Below are positions 8,639-17,146 of a stretch of 64,000 nt of DNA, piece after piece. Source of the stretch: a bacterium. GTDB lineage: Bacteria; Krumholzibacteriota; Krumholzibacteriia; LZORAL124-64-63. The notes beneath the pieces are model-generated. The model searched no databases and had not been told where the DNA came from. It worked only from the letters and a program-made list of their open reading frames with translations. Numbering within the stretch: position 1 is the first letter of the stretch; each line of letters starts with the position of its first letter. Position numbers and translations under genes: made by a program. The stretch is from positions 806,001 through 870,000 of the forward strand of contig JADJQR010000001.1 in assembly GCA_016712675.1 (NCBI GenBank). Reading direction: 5' to 3'.

Positions 8639-8908
8639 ATGAGCCGGTCGTTTCAGGAGAAGAGTTCGTGGGTGACGTTCGTGGCCGTGGTGGTCGCGTT
8701 CGGATTCTACTTCGCGGTGTCCCTGCCCGGCGCAACGGTCGATATCCGGCCGCACCAGGTCTTCAGGTTCGCCGGCTTCGTCGTGATCTGCATCGGCGTC
8801 TTCGTGCCCGGCAACTTCGCCTTCACGCACGCGCTACTGGGCGCCTGGGTGCTTGCGCAGCTGGTCGAGACGGGCTCGCAGCTGTGGCTGTACCGCAGGG
8901 AGGCCTGA
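8639..8908 (+). CDS. Small integral membrane protein paired with an XRE regulator
   Basis: The 89-residue product has three hydrophobic segments (WVTFVAVVVAFGFYFAVSL, FRFAGFVVICIGVFVPG, FAFTHALLGAWVLAQLV) and short polar ends. I do not recognise a named family. Small multi-span proteins next to short XRE regulators are a recurring pair in bacteria and archaea and are thought to signal envelope state to the regulator. The start has GAGGAG upstream. The next gene begins two bases after this stop, so both are surely cotranscribed. Confidence 0.75.
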   Translation: MSRSFQEKSSWVTFVAVVVAFGFYFAVSLPGATVDIRPHQVFRFAGFVVICIGVFVPGNFAFTHALLGAWVLAQLVETGSQLWLYRREA

Positions 8909-8910
8909 GC

Positions 8911-9132
8911 ATGGGCAAGCGTCAGGGCCGGCTCACCAACGAGGTCCGCCGGCTGCGCTTCCTGCGCGACGAGATGACGCAGCAGGAACTGGCCGACCTG
9001 GTCGGGGTCACGCGCCAGACGGTCAACGCGATCGAGGGCAACAAGTACTCGCCCTCGCTGGAGGTCGCGTTCCGCATCGCGCGGGTGCTGGGGGTGCCGC
9101 TGGAGGCGGCGTTCGGGTACGAGGAGGGGTAG
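8911..9132 (+). CDS. Short XRE-family transcriptional regulator
   Basis: This 73-residue protein is almost entirely one Cro/C1 helix-turn-helix: VRRLRFLRDEMTQQELADLV, GVTRQTVNAIEGNKYSPSLE, VAFRIARVLGVPLEAAF. It resembles the small YgzD-like regulators that lack a sensor domain. It lies two bases behind the membrane protein and probably controls their shared promoter, where direct repeats are present. GGGAGG sits upstream of the ATG. Confidence 0.88.
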   Translation: MGKRQGRLTNEVRRLRFLRDEMTQQELADLVGVTRQTVNAIEGNKYSPSLEVAFRIARVLGVPLEAAFGYEEG

Positions 9133-9150
9133 CCGTGCCGCGCCGCCGCA

Positions 9151-9168
9151 ACGTGCGCCGGCGCACGT
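9151..9168. repeat. Dispersed palindrome, copy 1
   Basis: ACGTGCGCCGGCGCACGT is a perfect 18-bp palindrome 18 bases after the XRE stop. It shares the core TGCGCCGGCGCA with copies at 12084, 31107, 43980 and 63363. It may act as a terminator for the XRE operon. Confidence 0.6.
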
Positions 9169-9245
9169 CGCGCACCGTTGGGCGTTGTTGCGTTGCGAAC
9201 CGTTCCAGCCATTCTGACCAGGCCGATCCATAGCCCGGCACGTCG

Positions 9246-9710
9246 TCAGTTCGTCGTCGTGTCCCGCTTGGCCAAACCCGCCACGCGGTCGGGGATCGCC
9301 GCCACGAAGGTCACATGGGGGGCTGTCACGTCGAGCTCCCGCGTCCTGGCGACCGGGGCAGGGCTCGATTCCAGCGGGCCCGGCGACGTGCGGCGCCCGG
9401 TCCAGAACCCGACAGCGAAGATCCCCAGCATGGCCGCGACGGCTCCAGCCGTCCACAGCCTCGTCCGCATGGCACTCCGCCGCCGTGCGCTACCGAGCCG
9501 CTGCTGTGCGGCCAGAAGGGAGTCCAGCCCGCCCGCGCGGGGACGCTGCGCATTCGCGCCGGCGAAGGTCACGATGACGTGGCGCAACTCGGATTCCAAT
9601 CGGCGGCAGGTGGCGCACTCGGCCAGGTGCCGTTCGACGGCTGCCGACGCCGCATCCGTCGATTCGCCCAGCAGGTAGCCTGAGAGCATTTCCGGGTCGA
9701 TGTGCCTCAT
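9246..9710 (-). CDS. Membrane anti-sigma factor with zinc-finger motif
   Basis: The 154-residue protein starts with a putative zinc-binding anti-sigma domain: an early His3 and HLAECATCRRLE give the HxxxCxxC pattern. One transmembrane segment follows (LWTAGAVAAMLGIFAVGFW, about residues 84-102), then a short periplasmic tail with no recognisable sensor. It should hold the ECF sigma factor inactive at the membrane. It overlaps the sigma gene by ATGA, the usual arrangement for such pairs. Confidence 0.85.
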   Translation of the reverse strand: MRHIDPEMLSGYLLGESTDAASAAVERHLAECATCRRLESELRHVIVTFAGANAQRPRAGGLDSLLAAQQRLGSARRRSAMRTRLWTAGAVAAMLGIFAVGFWTGRRTSPGPLESSPAPVARTRELDVTAPHVTFVAAIPDRVAGLAKRDTTTN

Positions 9711-10309
9711 GGTCTGGTGCCCTTCCTCCCGCGCATGGGTGCCCTGTGCGCGCCGGCAGCGATCAGCTTGGCGCGCAGGCTCGTCAGGGAATGATGCACC
9801 CGCGATCGCAGCGTTCCCTCGGGCTCGCCCGTGATCGCGGCCATCTCGCCGTAGCCGAAGCCCTCGCGGACGCGCAGGTGGAAGGCCTCCGCATAGCCGG
9901 GAGGCAACTGTGCCAGCACCTGCTCGATCAGCGCAAGGCACTCCCTGTGCTCCAGGTCGCCTTCCGGCGAGTCGGGCGCGGTGGCCAGCGTCGTCTTCGC
10001 GGCGATCCCGCACGCGTCGCTGTCCAGGTCCCGGAACCGGCGTCCCTGCCGCAGTCTGGTCCTGGCCTCGTTGGCCGCCACGACGAACAGCCACTGCCGG
10101 AAGCGCCCCCTGGCGTCCAGCCGTCCCCGCTTCTCGATGAGGCGCAGGAACACGTCGTGGATCACGTCCTCGGCAGCGGCACGGTCACCCGTCAGCCGGA
10201 TCACGAAGGCGAGCAGGGCCGGCGCGAATGCCTCGTACAGCCGCGTCAGCGCGAGCGGGTCGCCATCGCGGGCCCGTCCGGCGAGTTCATCGGCTTCGCG
10301 GGCGTCCAT
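9707..10309 (-). CDS. ECF-type RNA polymerase sigma factor
   Basis: The 200-residue protein has sigma region 2 (LTRLYEAFAPALLAFVIRL, AAAEDVIHDVFLRLIEK, RFRQWLFVVAANEARTRLR) and region 4 (LIEQVLAQLPPGYAEAFHLR, GFGYGEMAAITGEPEGTLRS, RVHHSLTSLRAKL). It would direct polymerase to an envelope-linked regulon after release by the anti-sigma factor encoded next. It starts nine bases after the TPR gene, so the three genes probably form one operon. Its target promoters cannot be deduced here. Confidence 0.9.
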   Translation of the reverse strand: MDAREADELAGRARDGDPLALTRLYEAFAPALLAFVIRLTGDRAAAEDVIHDVFLRLIEKRGRLDARGRFRQWLFVVAANEARTRLRQGRRFRDLDSDACGIAAKTTLATAPDSPEGDLEHRECLALIEQVLAQLPPGYAEAFHLRVREGFGYGEMAAITGEPEGTLRSRVHHSLTSLRAKLIAAGAHRAPMRGRKGTRP

Positions 10310-10318
10310 CGTGCCGCA

Positions 10319-11638
10319 CTAGCCCTTCACCGGCTCGAGCCGGCCGATCTCCGGGTTCGCCGGATCGAGCTTGCGCCAATAGCTCCGCAGGGAGGCCGCC
10401 AGTTCGTCGCGCCCGTGGAATCGCGCCAACTCCAGACCCCGCCGGAACGCTGCCCGCATCATCGCCTGTTCGCCGGCCTTGGCGGCGGCCACGGCCAGGC
10501 GGAACTGCGCCGAGATGTAGTTGTCCATCAGGGCTCGCACGCTGTTGTTCCGCTCCCAGTCGTAGCCGAGGTCCGTTGCCGATTCGAGGCGGTAGAGATC
10601 CTCGAACAGGCGATGGGATGCCTTCACGTCTGTGGCAGGGTCGGTGGTGTCTCCCGGCCCTCCGGGTCCCGCCGCCGCCGCTGCGACACGCCACAGGACG
10701 CCTTCCAGTACCAGCGGCTGGGGGCAGAGTTCCGTGGCGCCGGGAATCGTGACGGCGAGGTAGATCGGGGTGCGCCATTCGCCGCGGACGGCCTTGGCGA
10801 CCACGGCGCGCAGCACCTTTGTCGAGTACAGTTCGCCGTCACGGACGAAGTCGGATTGGAACTCCTTCCTCAACGCGTCACGCTCCGCCCGGGAGAGCGG
10901 ACTCCGGTCGCCGAAGCGGCCGAAGATCTCCGCGTCAATCTCCGGCTGGCCGATCAGCGAGAGATTGACCACCTGCACGTCGAGGCGCAGGCCATAGGCG
11001 GCCTGCAGCGCCCGGCAGCCGTAGGTGTCGTTGTCACCGTTCGTGAAGATGAGGGCGTTCCTGGCGGCGCCGGCCAGCATGTTGTGGCAGTAGTCCAGCA
11101 CGGGAGCCGGTATGCCGCCCTTGCGCACCAGCGCGGCGACGTGTTCGTCGGCCTCCTGCGTCCGCCCGAGCGCCAGCGCCAGCGGCCAGAGCGCGAAGTG
11201 CGGATCAGCCCAGCCGGGGGCCAGTTCCACGGCCTTGAGTCCCAGTTCGTAGCAGCCGGCCGCGCCGTCACCCAGCGGCTTCCACTCGCTGAGCCAGGTG
11301 GCGGCGGCGGCATCCAGGGCTTCCGGGCAGTCGGCGTCGAGGCGCAGCGCCGATGCGAAGTGGGGGTACACCTCGTCGGCGGGCGCGCCCGCATAGCGGA
11401 GGGCCCGACCGAGTTGCACCTCGGCGACCGCGGAGTCGGGATTCCGCTCGAGGAACGTACGCCACCTCGCGGCCAGTTCCTCGTACTGCGCCTTTTCGAG
11501 GCGGCATTCGCGGATGGACTGCACCTCGGGCGGCATGCCGGGCGCCAGGGACGGCGCGCGCGCCGGGCACTCGCCGGCCGCTGCGATCGCCAGGCAAATG
11601 TTCAGGCAGGCGGAGACGGCGAAGCGGACACGGCACAT
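10319..11638 (-). CDS. Secreted TPR-type protein with a GDNDT motif
   Basis: The 439-residue product has a signal peptide (MCRVRFAVSACLNICLAIAA) and TPR-like helical pairs to about residue 180 (VAEVQLGRALRYAG, LDADCPEALDAAAATWL). The middle contains ALIFTNGDNDTYGCRALQAA and LRLDVQVVNLSLIGQPEID, a pattern also seen at the C-terminus of DUF2723 membrane proteins of Bacteroidetes. The start at 11638 is preferred over an in-frame ATG 51 bases earlier because CGGAGG precedes it. It heads the operon with the sigma/anti-sigma pair, so it may sense the signal or be controlled by it. Function is unknown. Confidence 0.7.
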   Translation of the reverse strand: MCRVRFAVSACLNICLAIAAAGECPARAPSLAPGMPPEVQSIRECRLEKAQYEELAARWRTFLERNPDSAVAEVQLGRALRYAGAPADEVYPHFASALRLDADCPEALDAAAATWLSEWKPLGDGAAGCYELGLKAVELAPGWADPHFALWPLALALGRTQEADEHVAALVRKGGIPAPVLDYCHNMLAGAARNALIFTNGDNDTYGCRALQAAYGLRLDVQVVNLSLIGQPEIDAEIFGRFGDRSPLSRAERDALRKEFQSDFVRDGELYSTKVLRAVVAKAVRGEWRTPIYLAVTIPGATELCPQPLVLEGVLWRVAAAAAGPGGPGDTTDPATDVKASHRLFEDLYRLESATDLGYDWERNNSVRALMDNYISAQFRLAVAAAKAGEQAMMRAAFRRGLELARFHGRDELAASLRSYWRKLDPANPEIGRLEPVKG

Positions 11639-11765
11639 GCTGGCCTCCGGGCTCGTTGGGAGCGGACGCGGGTTGGCGATGGCTGACATGTGCCTAACGA
11701 TGGGGCGGGCGGATTCGTTGAGCGATTTCTGCCGATTCCCGATCTGCGAACCCTGCCCGGATCGC

Positions 11766-12053
11766 TCAGCTCCGCCGCGGTTGATCCGCCACGACCGAGA
11801 AGCACGCGTAGTGGATCAGGAAGCACAGGTAGAGGACCGGCGGCACCCCGAGCCAGTACCACGGATTCCGCACGGCGGCCGTGATCGCCAGCGCGAGCAG
11901 CGGCGCCTGAATGAACACCGCGAGGATGGCGCGCCGAAGGTCGGCCGCCAGCGGTGCTCCGCATTGCGGACAGGAAAACCGCTGCGACCGCAGGCCGAAG
12001 TACCCGCGCTTCGTGAAGAGGAATCCGCACGACGGGCATCGCCTTGTCGGCAT
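11766..12053 (-). CDS. Small membrane protein with N-terminal zinc ribbon
   Basis: The 95-residue protein begins with two CxxC knuckles (RRCPSCGFLF ... FSCPQCGAPL), a zinc-ribbon layout. Two or three hydrophobic helices follow (AILAVFIQAPLLALAITAAV, YWLGVPPVLYLCFLIHYACF). A GGAGG site precedes the ATG. No family name is evident. It stands between the TPR operon and the SpmA-SpmB fusion, all on the minus strand, with the dispersed palindrome separating it from the latter. Confidence 0.72.
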   Translation of the reverse strand: MPTRRCPSCGFLFTKRGYFGLRSQRFSCPQCGAPLAADLRRAILAVFIQAPLLALAITAAVRNPWYWLGVPPVLYLCFLIHYACFSVVADQPRRS

Positions 12054-12083
12054 CTTGCCACCTCCGGATAGCGCATTGCGCTC

Positions 12084-12103
12084 GACTTGCGCCGGCGCAA
12101 GTC
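12084..12103. repeat. Dispersed palindrome, copy 2
   Basis: GACTTGCGCCGGCGCAAGTC is a perfect 20-bp palindrome between the SpmA-SpmB gene stop (12114) and the zinc-ribbon gene start (12053), so it lies at the 3' end of a minus-strand gene, as expected for a terminator. Confidence 0.65.
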
Positions 12104-12113
12104 CCCGCGCGTC

Positions 12114-13340
12114 CTAACCCCAGAACAGGTACGCCATCGCGATCGCCGCGACGAACCCCGCCAGGTCGGCCGCCAGCCCGCAGATGACCGCGTGCCGCGT
12201 GCGCCGGATGCCCACCGAGCCGAAGTACACCGCCAGCACGTAGAACGTCGTCTCGGCGCTGCCCTGCACCACGCAGGACAGCCGACCGGCGAACGAGTCG
12301 GGGCCCACCGACTTCATCGTCTCGATCATCATGCCGCGCGCACCGCTGCCGCTGAGCGGCTTCATGAACATGGTGGGCAGGCCCTCGACCCAGCGCGTGT
12401 CGCCGCCGATGGCCTCCACCAGCGCGCGCACCCCGCCCAGGATCAGTTCCAGCGCGCCGCTGGCGCGAAAGACGCCGATGCCGACCAGCATCGCCACCAG
12501 GTAGGGCACGATGCCGATGGCGACCTGGAAGCCCTCCTTGCCGCCGTCGACGAACGCGTTGAACACGTCGACGCGTCGTCGCAGGCCCGCGCCGATGAAG
12601 GCGAGGATCATCCCGAAGATCAGGCCGTTGGCCAGCAGCGAGGACTGCGTTTCCAGCGCGGCCTGGTCCAGGCTCGTGAAGTAGGCGACCAGCCCGCCGA
12701 CGATCGCCGTCATGCCGCCGAGGTAGGCCAGCACCACCTTGTCCCACAGCCGCAGGCGCTGGATCACGCCGGTGACCAGCAGGCCCGCCATAGTCGAGCA
12801 GAACGTCGCCACCAGGATCGGCAGGAAGACGTCGGTCGGGTCGGCGGCGCCCAGCTGCGCGCGGAAGGCGAGGATCGTTGTCGGCACGATGGTCACCGAC
12901 GAGGCGTTGATCACCAGGAACAGGATCTGGTCGTTGCTGGCGGTCTCCTTGTCCGGGTTCAGCTCCTGCATCTGGCCCATCGCCTTGAGGCCGACCGGCG
13001 TGGCGGCGTTGTCCAGGCCCAGCATGTTGGCCGCCATGTTCATGACGATGCTGCCGTGTGCGGCATGCCCGGCCGGGATGCCCGGGAACAGGCGGCGGCC
13101 GAGGGGGCCGAAAATGCGGGCCAGGAAGTCGACGGCCCCGCCGCGTTCGCCGATCCTCATGATGCCCAGCCACAGGCACATCACGCCGGTCAGGCCCAGG
13201 GCGATCTCGAAGCCGGTCTTGGCCATGTCGAAGGTGGCGGCGACCATCTCGCGCCAGACGGCCGTCTGGCCGCCCAGCGTGCGGCCGATCGCGGCCAGGA
13301 AGCCGCCGACGAAGAAGAAGACCCAGATCCGGTTGAGCAT
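12114..13340 (-). CDS. SpmA-SpmB fusion membrane protein (nucleoside-recognition / gate domains)
   Basis: The 408-residue polytopic protein joins two halves like SpmA and SpmB of Bacillus. The first half has GFEIALGLTGVMCLWLGIMR and NMAANMLGLDNAATPVGLKA. The second has GFQVAIGIVPYLVAMLVGIG, KPLSGSGARGMMIE and VQGSAETTFYVLAVYFG, the gate-domain signature. The fused form is common in Gram-negative bacteria that do not sporulate; it is presumed to be a transporter of unknown substrate. The ATG at 13340 has GGAGAA upstream. It diverges from the TrmB-type regulator gene, whose promoter lies about 100 bases away, so that regulator may control it. Confidence 0.85.
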   Translation of the reverse strand: MLNRIWVFFFVGGFLAAIGRTLGGQTAVWREMVAATFDMAKTGFEIALGLTGVMCLWLGIMRIGERGGAVDFLARIFGPLGRRLFPGIPAGHAAHGSIVMNMAANMLGLDNAATPVGLKAMGQMQELNPDKETASNDQILFLVINASSVTIVPTTILAFRAQLGAADPTDVFLPILVATFCSTMAGLLVTGVIQRLRLWDKVVLAYLGGMTAIVGGLVAYFTSLDQAALETQSSLLANGLIFGMILAFIGAGLRRRVDVFNAFVDGGKEGFQVAIGIVPYLVAMLVGIGVFRASGALELILGGVRALVEAIGGDTRWVEGLPTMFMKPLSGSGARGMMIETMKSVGPDSFAGRLSCVVQGSAETTFYVLAVYFGSVGIRRTRHAVICGLAADLAGFVAAIAMAYLFWG

Positions 13341-13429
13341 CCGTTCTCCTGCCCGGGGGTGGATGTGCGCACCGGGGCGCAGCATAGCGGGCCGCCGGGC
13401 GCCTGTCACCCGCCGGGGCCCCAGGGGTC

Positions 13430-13476
13430 TTGACGGTTTCGTGGCACTCCCTTAAGGTAGTAGTCATGACTACTAC
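13430..13476 (+). promoter_or_regulatory. Promoter with 20-bp palindrome across the start codon of the TrmB-type gene
   Basis: TTGACG (13430-13435), a 17-base spacer and TAAGGT (13453-13458) form a good sigma-70 promoter. The perfect palindrome GTAGTAGTCATGACTACTAC (13457-13476) begins inside the -10 box and is centred on the ATG at 13466. Transcription would start about 7 bases after the -10 box, at or just before the ATG, so the mRNA is probably leaderless. A dimeric regulator bound here would block polymerase directly. Confidence 0.6.
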
Positions 13477-14329
13477 TGGACAGGCCTCCCGCGCCCTGCA
13501 GGACCTGGGCTTCACCGCCCTGGAGGCGCAGGTCTACGCCTACCTGCTGCAGCACGCCCCGGCCACCGGGTACCGGATCAGCCATGCCATCGGCAAACCC
13601 ACGGCCAACACCTACAAAGCCCTGGCCGCGCTGGCGGACCAGGGCGCGGTGCTGCTGGACGACGGCGGCGGCGGGGCGGCGCGGGCCGTGCCGCCGGCCG
13701 AGCTGCTGGCCGGGCTGGAGCGCCGCGCACGCGAGCGGCGGGAGGCCGCCGCCGCCGCGCTGGCCGACCTGGCACCCGAAGGTGGAGATGACCGCGTGTA
13801 CGCGCTCAGGGATCGCGACCAGGTGCTCGAGCGCGCCCGGGCCATGCTCGGCCGCGCCCGGCAGATCGCGCTGGCGGACCTGTTCCCGGCGGTGCTGGTC
13901 GAGCTGCGCGACGACCTGGCCGGCTGTGCAGCGCGCGGCGTCAGCGTGACGGTGCGTGCCTACGCGCCGGCCGACCTCGGCGCGGCGCTCGTGGTCAGCG
14001 GCGAGGGCCGGGGCGCGCCGGGGCGCTGGCCGGGGCAGCAGCTCTCGCTGGTGGTCGACGGCAGCGAGCACCTGCTGGCCCTGCTGTCGGCCGACCTGCA
14101 GCAGGTGCACCAGGCCGTGTGGAGCGGCAGCGCGTTCCTGTCCTGCCTGCACCACAACCACCTGGCGATGGAGATGCTCGTGGCCGCCCGCCGGGCCGGC
14201 GGCACGGAAGGACGACTGGACGGCATCACCGTGCTGGCGGCCGACCCGCCGGGCCTGCGCCGCCTGCGCGCGCAGGTGACCGGCGGCGTGGACGCCGCCG
14301 AGGACCCCGACGACAACCCGAAAGGCTAG
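13466..14329 (+). CDS. TrmB-family transcriptional regulator
   Basis: The 287-residue protein starts with a TrmB-type winged helix: LGFTALEAQVYAYLLQHAP, GYRISHAIGKPTANTYKALA. A coiled-coil stretch rich in Ala/Arg/Glu follows, then a PLD-like effector domain (LERARAMLGRARQIALADLF, LRDDLAGCAARGVSVTVRAY) as in bacterial TrmB-like proteins. No Shine-Dalgarno sequence fits the ATG at 13466, consistent with a leaderless message. The palindrome over the start suggests autorepression. It overlaps no neighbour but the retropepsin gene starts 4 bases after its stop, so they are cotranscribed. The effector is unknown. Confidence 0.82.
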   Translation: MTTTGQASRALQDLGFTALEAQVYAYLLQHAPATGYRISHAIGKPTANTYKALAALADQGAVLLDDGGGGAARAVPPAELLAGLERRARERREAAAAALADLAPEGGDDRVYALRDRDQVLERARAMLGRARQIALADLFPAVLVELRDDLAGCAARGVSVTVRAYAPADLGAALVVSGEGRGAPGRWPGQQLSLVVDGSEHLLALLSADLQQVHQAVWSGSAFLSCLHHNHLAMEMLVAARRAGGTEGRLDGITVLAADPPGLRRLRAQVTGGVDAAEDPDDNPKG

Positions 14330-14332
14330 ACC

Positions 14333-16204
14333 ATGGCTCGCCAACGGAATCCGGGGGCGTGGCGCCGCCTCGCCCTCCTTGCCTCGCTCGTGCTGCCGGC
14401 GGCAATGGCGGTCCCCGCGCGCGCGGCCATCGCGCCGGAAGCGGCGCCGCTCATCGAGCGCCATCTCGAGTGGCTCGGGGGCCGCCCGGCGCTCGCCGCG
14501 CTGGAGGACCTGACCCTGGAAGGCACGATCGAGGTGGCGGGGCTCAGCGGCCCGCTGTCGATACGGATGCGGCGCGACGGCCGGCAGCTCATGAGCGTCG
14601 ACCTGAGGGTGTTCCGCACCACCGAGGCGCTGGACGGCGACGACGCCTGGGAGCGGAACGCCAGCGGCCAGGTCGAGCCCATGGGCGCGGCGAAAGCGGC
14701 GTCGGCGCGCCGCGGGCTGGACAGGGCGTTCAGCCGCCACCTCGACGGACAGGACGTCGAGGTGACGCGCCTGGCGGACGAGCAGAAGGAGGGCCGCGCG
14801 TGGGCCGTGCTGCGGTTCGCCTACGATGGCGGCGACCTCTACGACCTGCTGCTGGACGAGGGCACCGGCGCCTCGGAGTGGTCGCGCGATGTGCGCGACG
14901 GCCGCACGCAATGGACCCGTACGCTGGACGTGCGCGAGGAAGGCGGGCTGCGGCTGGCGCACCGGCAGGAGACGCTGGACGAGAACCCGCTGCAGAACCA
15001 GGTCGTGACCTGGACCACGGTGGCGGCCAACCGCGGCCTGCCCGACGACCTGTTCCGGCGGCCAGGCGCGCAGGCCGCGCCGAGCCTGGCCCGCCTGGCC
15101 GGCGACGCGGCGGCCACGGACTGGATCCCCGTCGAGCTCTACATGGACCGCTGGATCTTCGTGGAGGGCCTGGTCAACGGCACGCCGACCTCCATCGTGC
15201 TCGATTCGGGCGCCGGGATCACGGTGCTCGACCGCGCCACGAGCGATCGGCTGGGCCTGGTGGCCACCGGCGCGGTGCCTGCCCAGGGTGTCGGCGGCAC
15301 GACCACCGCCGGCATCGTGGAGGGGATCACCCTGGAGATCGGCGGCCTTCGGCTGGGTCCCGTGACCGCGGCGACGCTGGACCTTGCCGACATCGGTCGC
15401 CGGCTGGGACGCCCCATGCCGGTCATCCTGGGCAAGGAGGTGTTCCAGGCGCTGGTCGTCGACGTCGACTATCCGAACGCGCGGCTGCGCTTCCTGGACC
15501 CCGACCGCTTTGCCGGCGACGGAACGGGGCATCGCCTCGAGGTGATTCCCGGCGGTGACGGCCACCGCCACGTGAAGATGGCGATCGAGGGGCTGCCCGA
15601 GGCCGTGTTCGCGCTCGACACCGGGCAGGGCGGCGCCTTGACCGTGTTCCGCCGCTATGCGGACGAACACGGCCTGCTGGAGGGGCGCCCGACCTCGCGT
15701 ACGAAGGGCGGTGGCGTCGGCGGCATGATCGAGATGTCGACCGCCACGCTGCGCAGCGTGACCCTGGCGGGCTTCGAACTGCGCGACGTGCCGACCGCGT
15801 TCCATCGCGACGACGTCGGCGGCGCCTTCGACACCGCAAAGCTGGCAGGGAACCTGGGCGCCGGCATCCTGAACCGATTCCGCGTGACCTTCGACTATGC
15901 GCACGACTGCCTGTGGCTCGAACCCGGCCGCGACTTCGCCGAGCCGATGGCGCGCGACCGCCTGGGCCTGGACGTCTGGCGCGACGGCGACACGCTGGTC
16001 GTGGAATTCGTCGCGCCGGGCAGCCCGGCGGCCACTGCGGGCTGGCAGGCGGGCGAGCGGATCAGCGCGCTGGACGGCGCGCCGGTGTCGGCCGACTGGT
16101 GGCGCCGCTGGGCGGAGTGGTCGCGGGCGCCGGACGGCGCGCCGGCGCACTTCACGATGGCCGACGGCAGCGTCCGGTCGCTGCGGACGGCGGCCTACTA
16201 CTGA
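14333..16204 (+). CDS. Secreted retropepsin-like aspartic protease with C-terminal PDZ domain
   Basis: The 623-residue protein carries a signal peptide (LALLASLVLPAAMAVPARA). An N-terminal lipoprotein-sorting-like beta domain covers about residues 35-255. Two aspartyl half-sites follow, IVLDSGAGITVLD near residue 290 and FALDTGQGGALTV near residue 428, as in the retropepsin-like proteins of gram-negative bacteria. Residues about 540-620 form a PDZ-like module (LVVEFVAPGSPAATAGWQAG, ERISALDGAPV). Having both half-sites in one chain means it need not dimerise. It starts 4 bases after the TrmB-type gene and probably belongs to its regulon. Confidence 0.85.
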   Translation: MARQRNPGAWRRLALLASLVLPAAMAVPARAAIAPEAAPLIERHLEWLGGRPALAALEDLTLEGTIEVAGLSGPLSIRMRRDGRQLMSVDLRVFRTTEALDGDDAWERNASGQVEPMGAAKAASARRGLDRAFSRHLDGQDVEVTRLADEQKEGRAWAVLRFAYDGGDLYDLLLDEGTGASEWSRDVRDGRTQWTRTLDVREEGGLRLAHRQETLDENPLQNQVVTWTTVAANRGLPDDLFRRPGAQAAPSLARLAGDAAATDWIPVELYMDRWIFVEGLVNGTPTSIVLDSGAGITVLDRATSDRLGLVATGAVPAQGVGGTTTAGIVEGITLEIGGLRLGPVTAATLDLADIGRRLGRPMPVILGKEVFQALVVDVDYPNARLRFLDPDRFAGDGTGHRLEVIPGGDGHRHVKMAIEGLPEAVFALDTGQGGALTVFRRYADEHGLLEGRPTSRTKGGGVGGMIEMSTATLRSVTLAGFELRDVPTAFHRDDVGGAFDTAKLAGNLGAGILNRFRVTFDYAHDCLWLEPGRDFAEPMARDRLGLDVWRDGDTLVVEFVAPGSPAATAGWQAGERISALDGAPVSADWWRRWAEWSRAPDGAPAHFTMADGSVRSLRTAAYY

Positions 16205-16297
16205 TCGGGGCGGGCGTGGCGGCCGGTGCGCGCGTCCGCTAGTCTGGGCCTGCCGCGGGCAACCGGCCCGCGGCAACCCCTTCCCCGGGGAGGCCTC

Positions 16298-17146
16298 ATG
16301 CCCGCTGCGAGCCCGCCACCGTTGGCCTGGACCGGCATCCTGCGCAAGATGCGCGTGGAACCGGGTGACCCGGTGGCCTACTTCCTGCGGGACGCCACCG
16401 TGGACGGCATTCCTGCCGCCGACGGTGCGCTGTCCCCCCACCTCGGCGCCCAGGTCGAGCTGCGCTTCCTCGGCGAGATCCGCTGCACCCTCTGCGGGCG
16501 CGCGACGAAGTCGACGTTCAGCGACGGTGCCTGCTTCCCCTGCTCGCAGTCGCGGCCCGAGGCGGACATCTGCATCGTCAAGCCGGAGCTGTGCCACCAT
16601 GGACAGCCCGACCACCCCTGCCGGGATGAAGCGTTCGCGCAGGCGCAGTGCTTCCGTCCGCATGTCCTTTACGTGTCGCTGACCAGCGGCCCGAAGGTGG
16701 GCATCACGCGGGAGGCGAACCTGCCGGCTCGCTGGATCGACCAGGGCGCGGTGGTGGCGATGCCTTTGGCCATGCTGCCGGACCGGCGCAGTGTGGGGCT
16801 GGTGGAGAAGAGGCTCAGCGACGAGGGCTTCGCCGACCGCACGCATTGGACGCGGATGCTCAAGGGCGACCCGGCAGCCGAGGAATTGCTGCCGTTCGCC
16901 GAGCGCGTGGCCGCCCGCCTTACGGACTGGGGCGTGCCCCTGCTGCCGGAGCGCGCGCGGGGGCCGCAGGGCTTCCGCTATCCGGTGCGCACCTGGCCGG
17001 GCAAGGTCGTCAGCCTCAACCTGGACAAGACGCCGCTGGTCGCCGGCGTGCTCGAGGGGATCAAGGGCCAGTACCTGATGCTCGACTCCGGGGTCATCAA
17101 CCTGCGCAAGTTTTCGGGCTACCGGGTGGAGGTGAAGGCGGGGTGA
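16298..17146 (+). CDS. DUF2797 family protein
   Basis: The 282-residue protein matches the DUF2797 pattern: a Cys cluster CTLCGRATKSTF ... CFPC near residues 63-82, then CIVKPELCHHGQPDHPCRDE, YVSLTSGPKVGITRE and a C-terminal beta domain (FRYPVRTWPGKVVSLNLDK). The cysteines could bind zinc. The GxTRE segment resembles the start of a GIY-YIG-like fold, but activity is not established for the family. GGGGAGG precedes the ATG at 16298. It is a lone gene and its role is unknown. Confidence 0.8.
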   Translation: MPAASPPPLAWTGILRKMRVEPGDPVAYFLRDATVDGIPAADGALSPHLGAQVELRFLGEIRCTLCGRATKSTFSDGACFPCSQSRPEADICIVKPELCHHGQPDHPCRDEAFAQAQCFRPHVLYVSLTSGPKVGITREANLPARWIDQGAVVAMPLAMLPDRRSVGLVEKRLSDEGFADRTHWTRMLKGDPAAEELLPFAERVAARLTDWGVPLLPERARGPQGFRYPVRTWPGKVVSLNLDKTPLVAGVLEGIKGQYLMLDSGVINLRKFSGYRVEVKAG

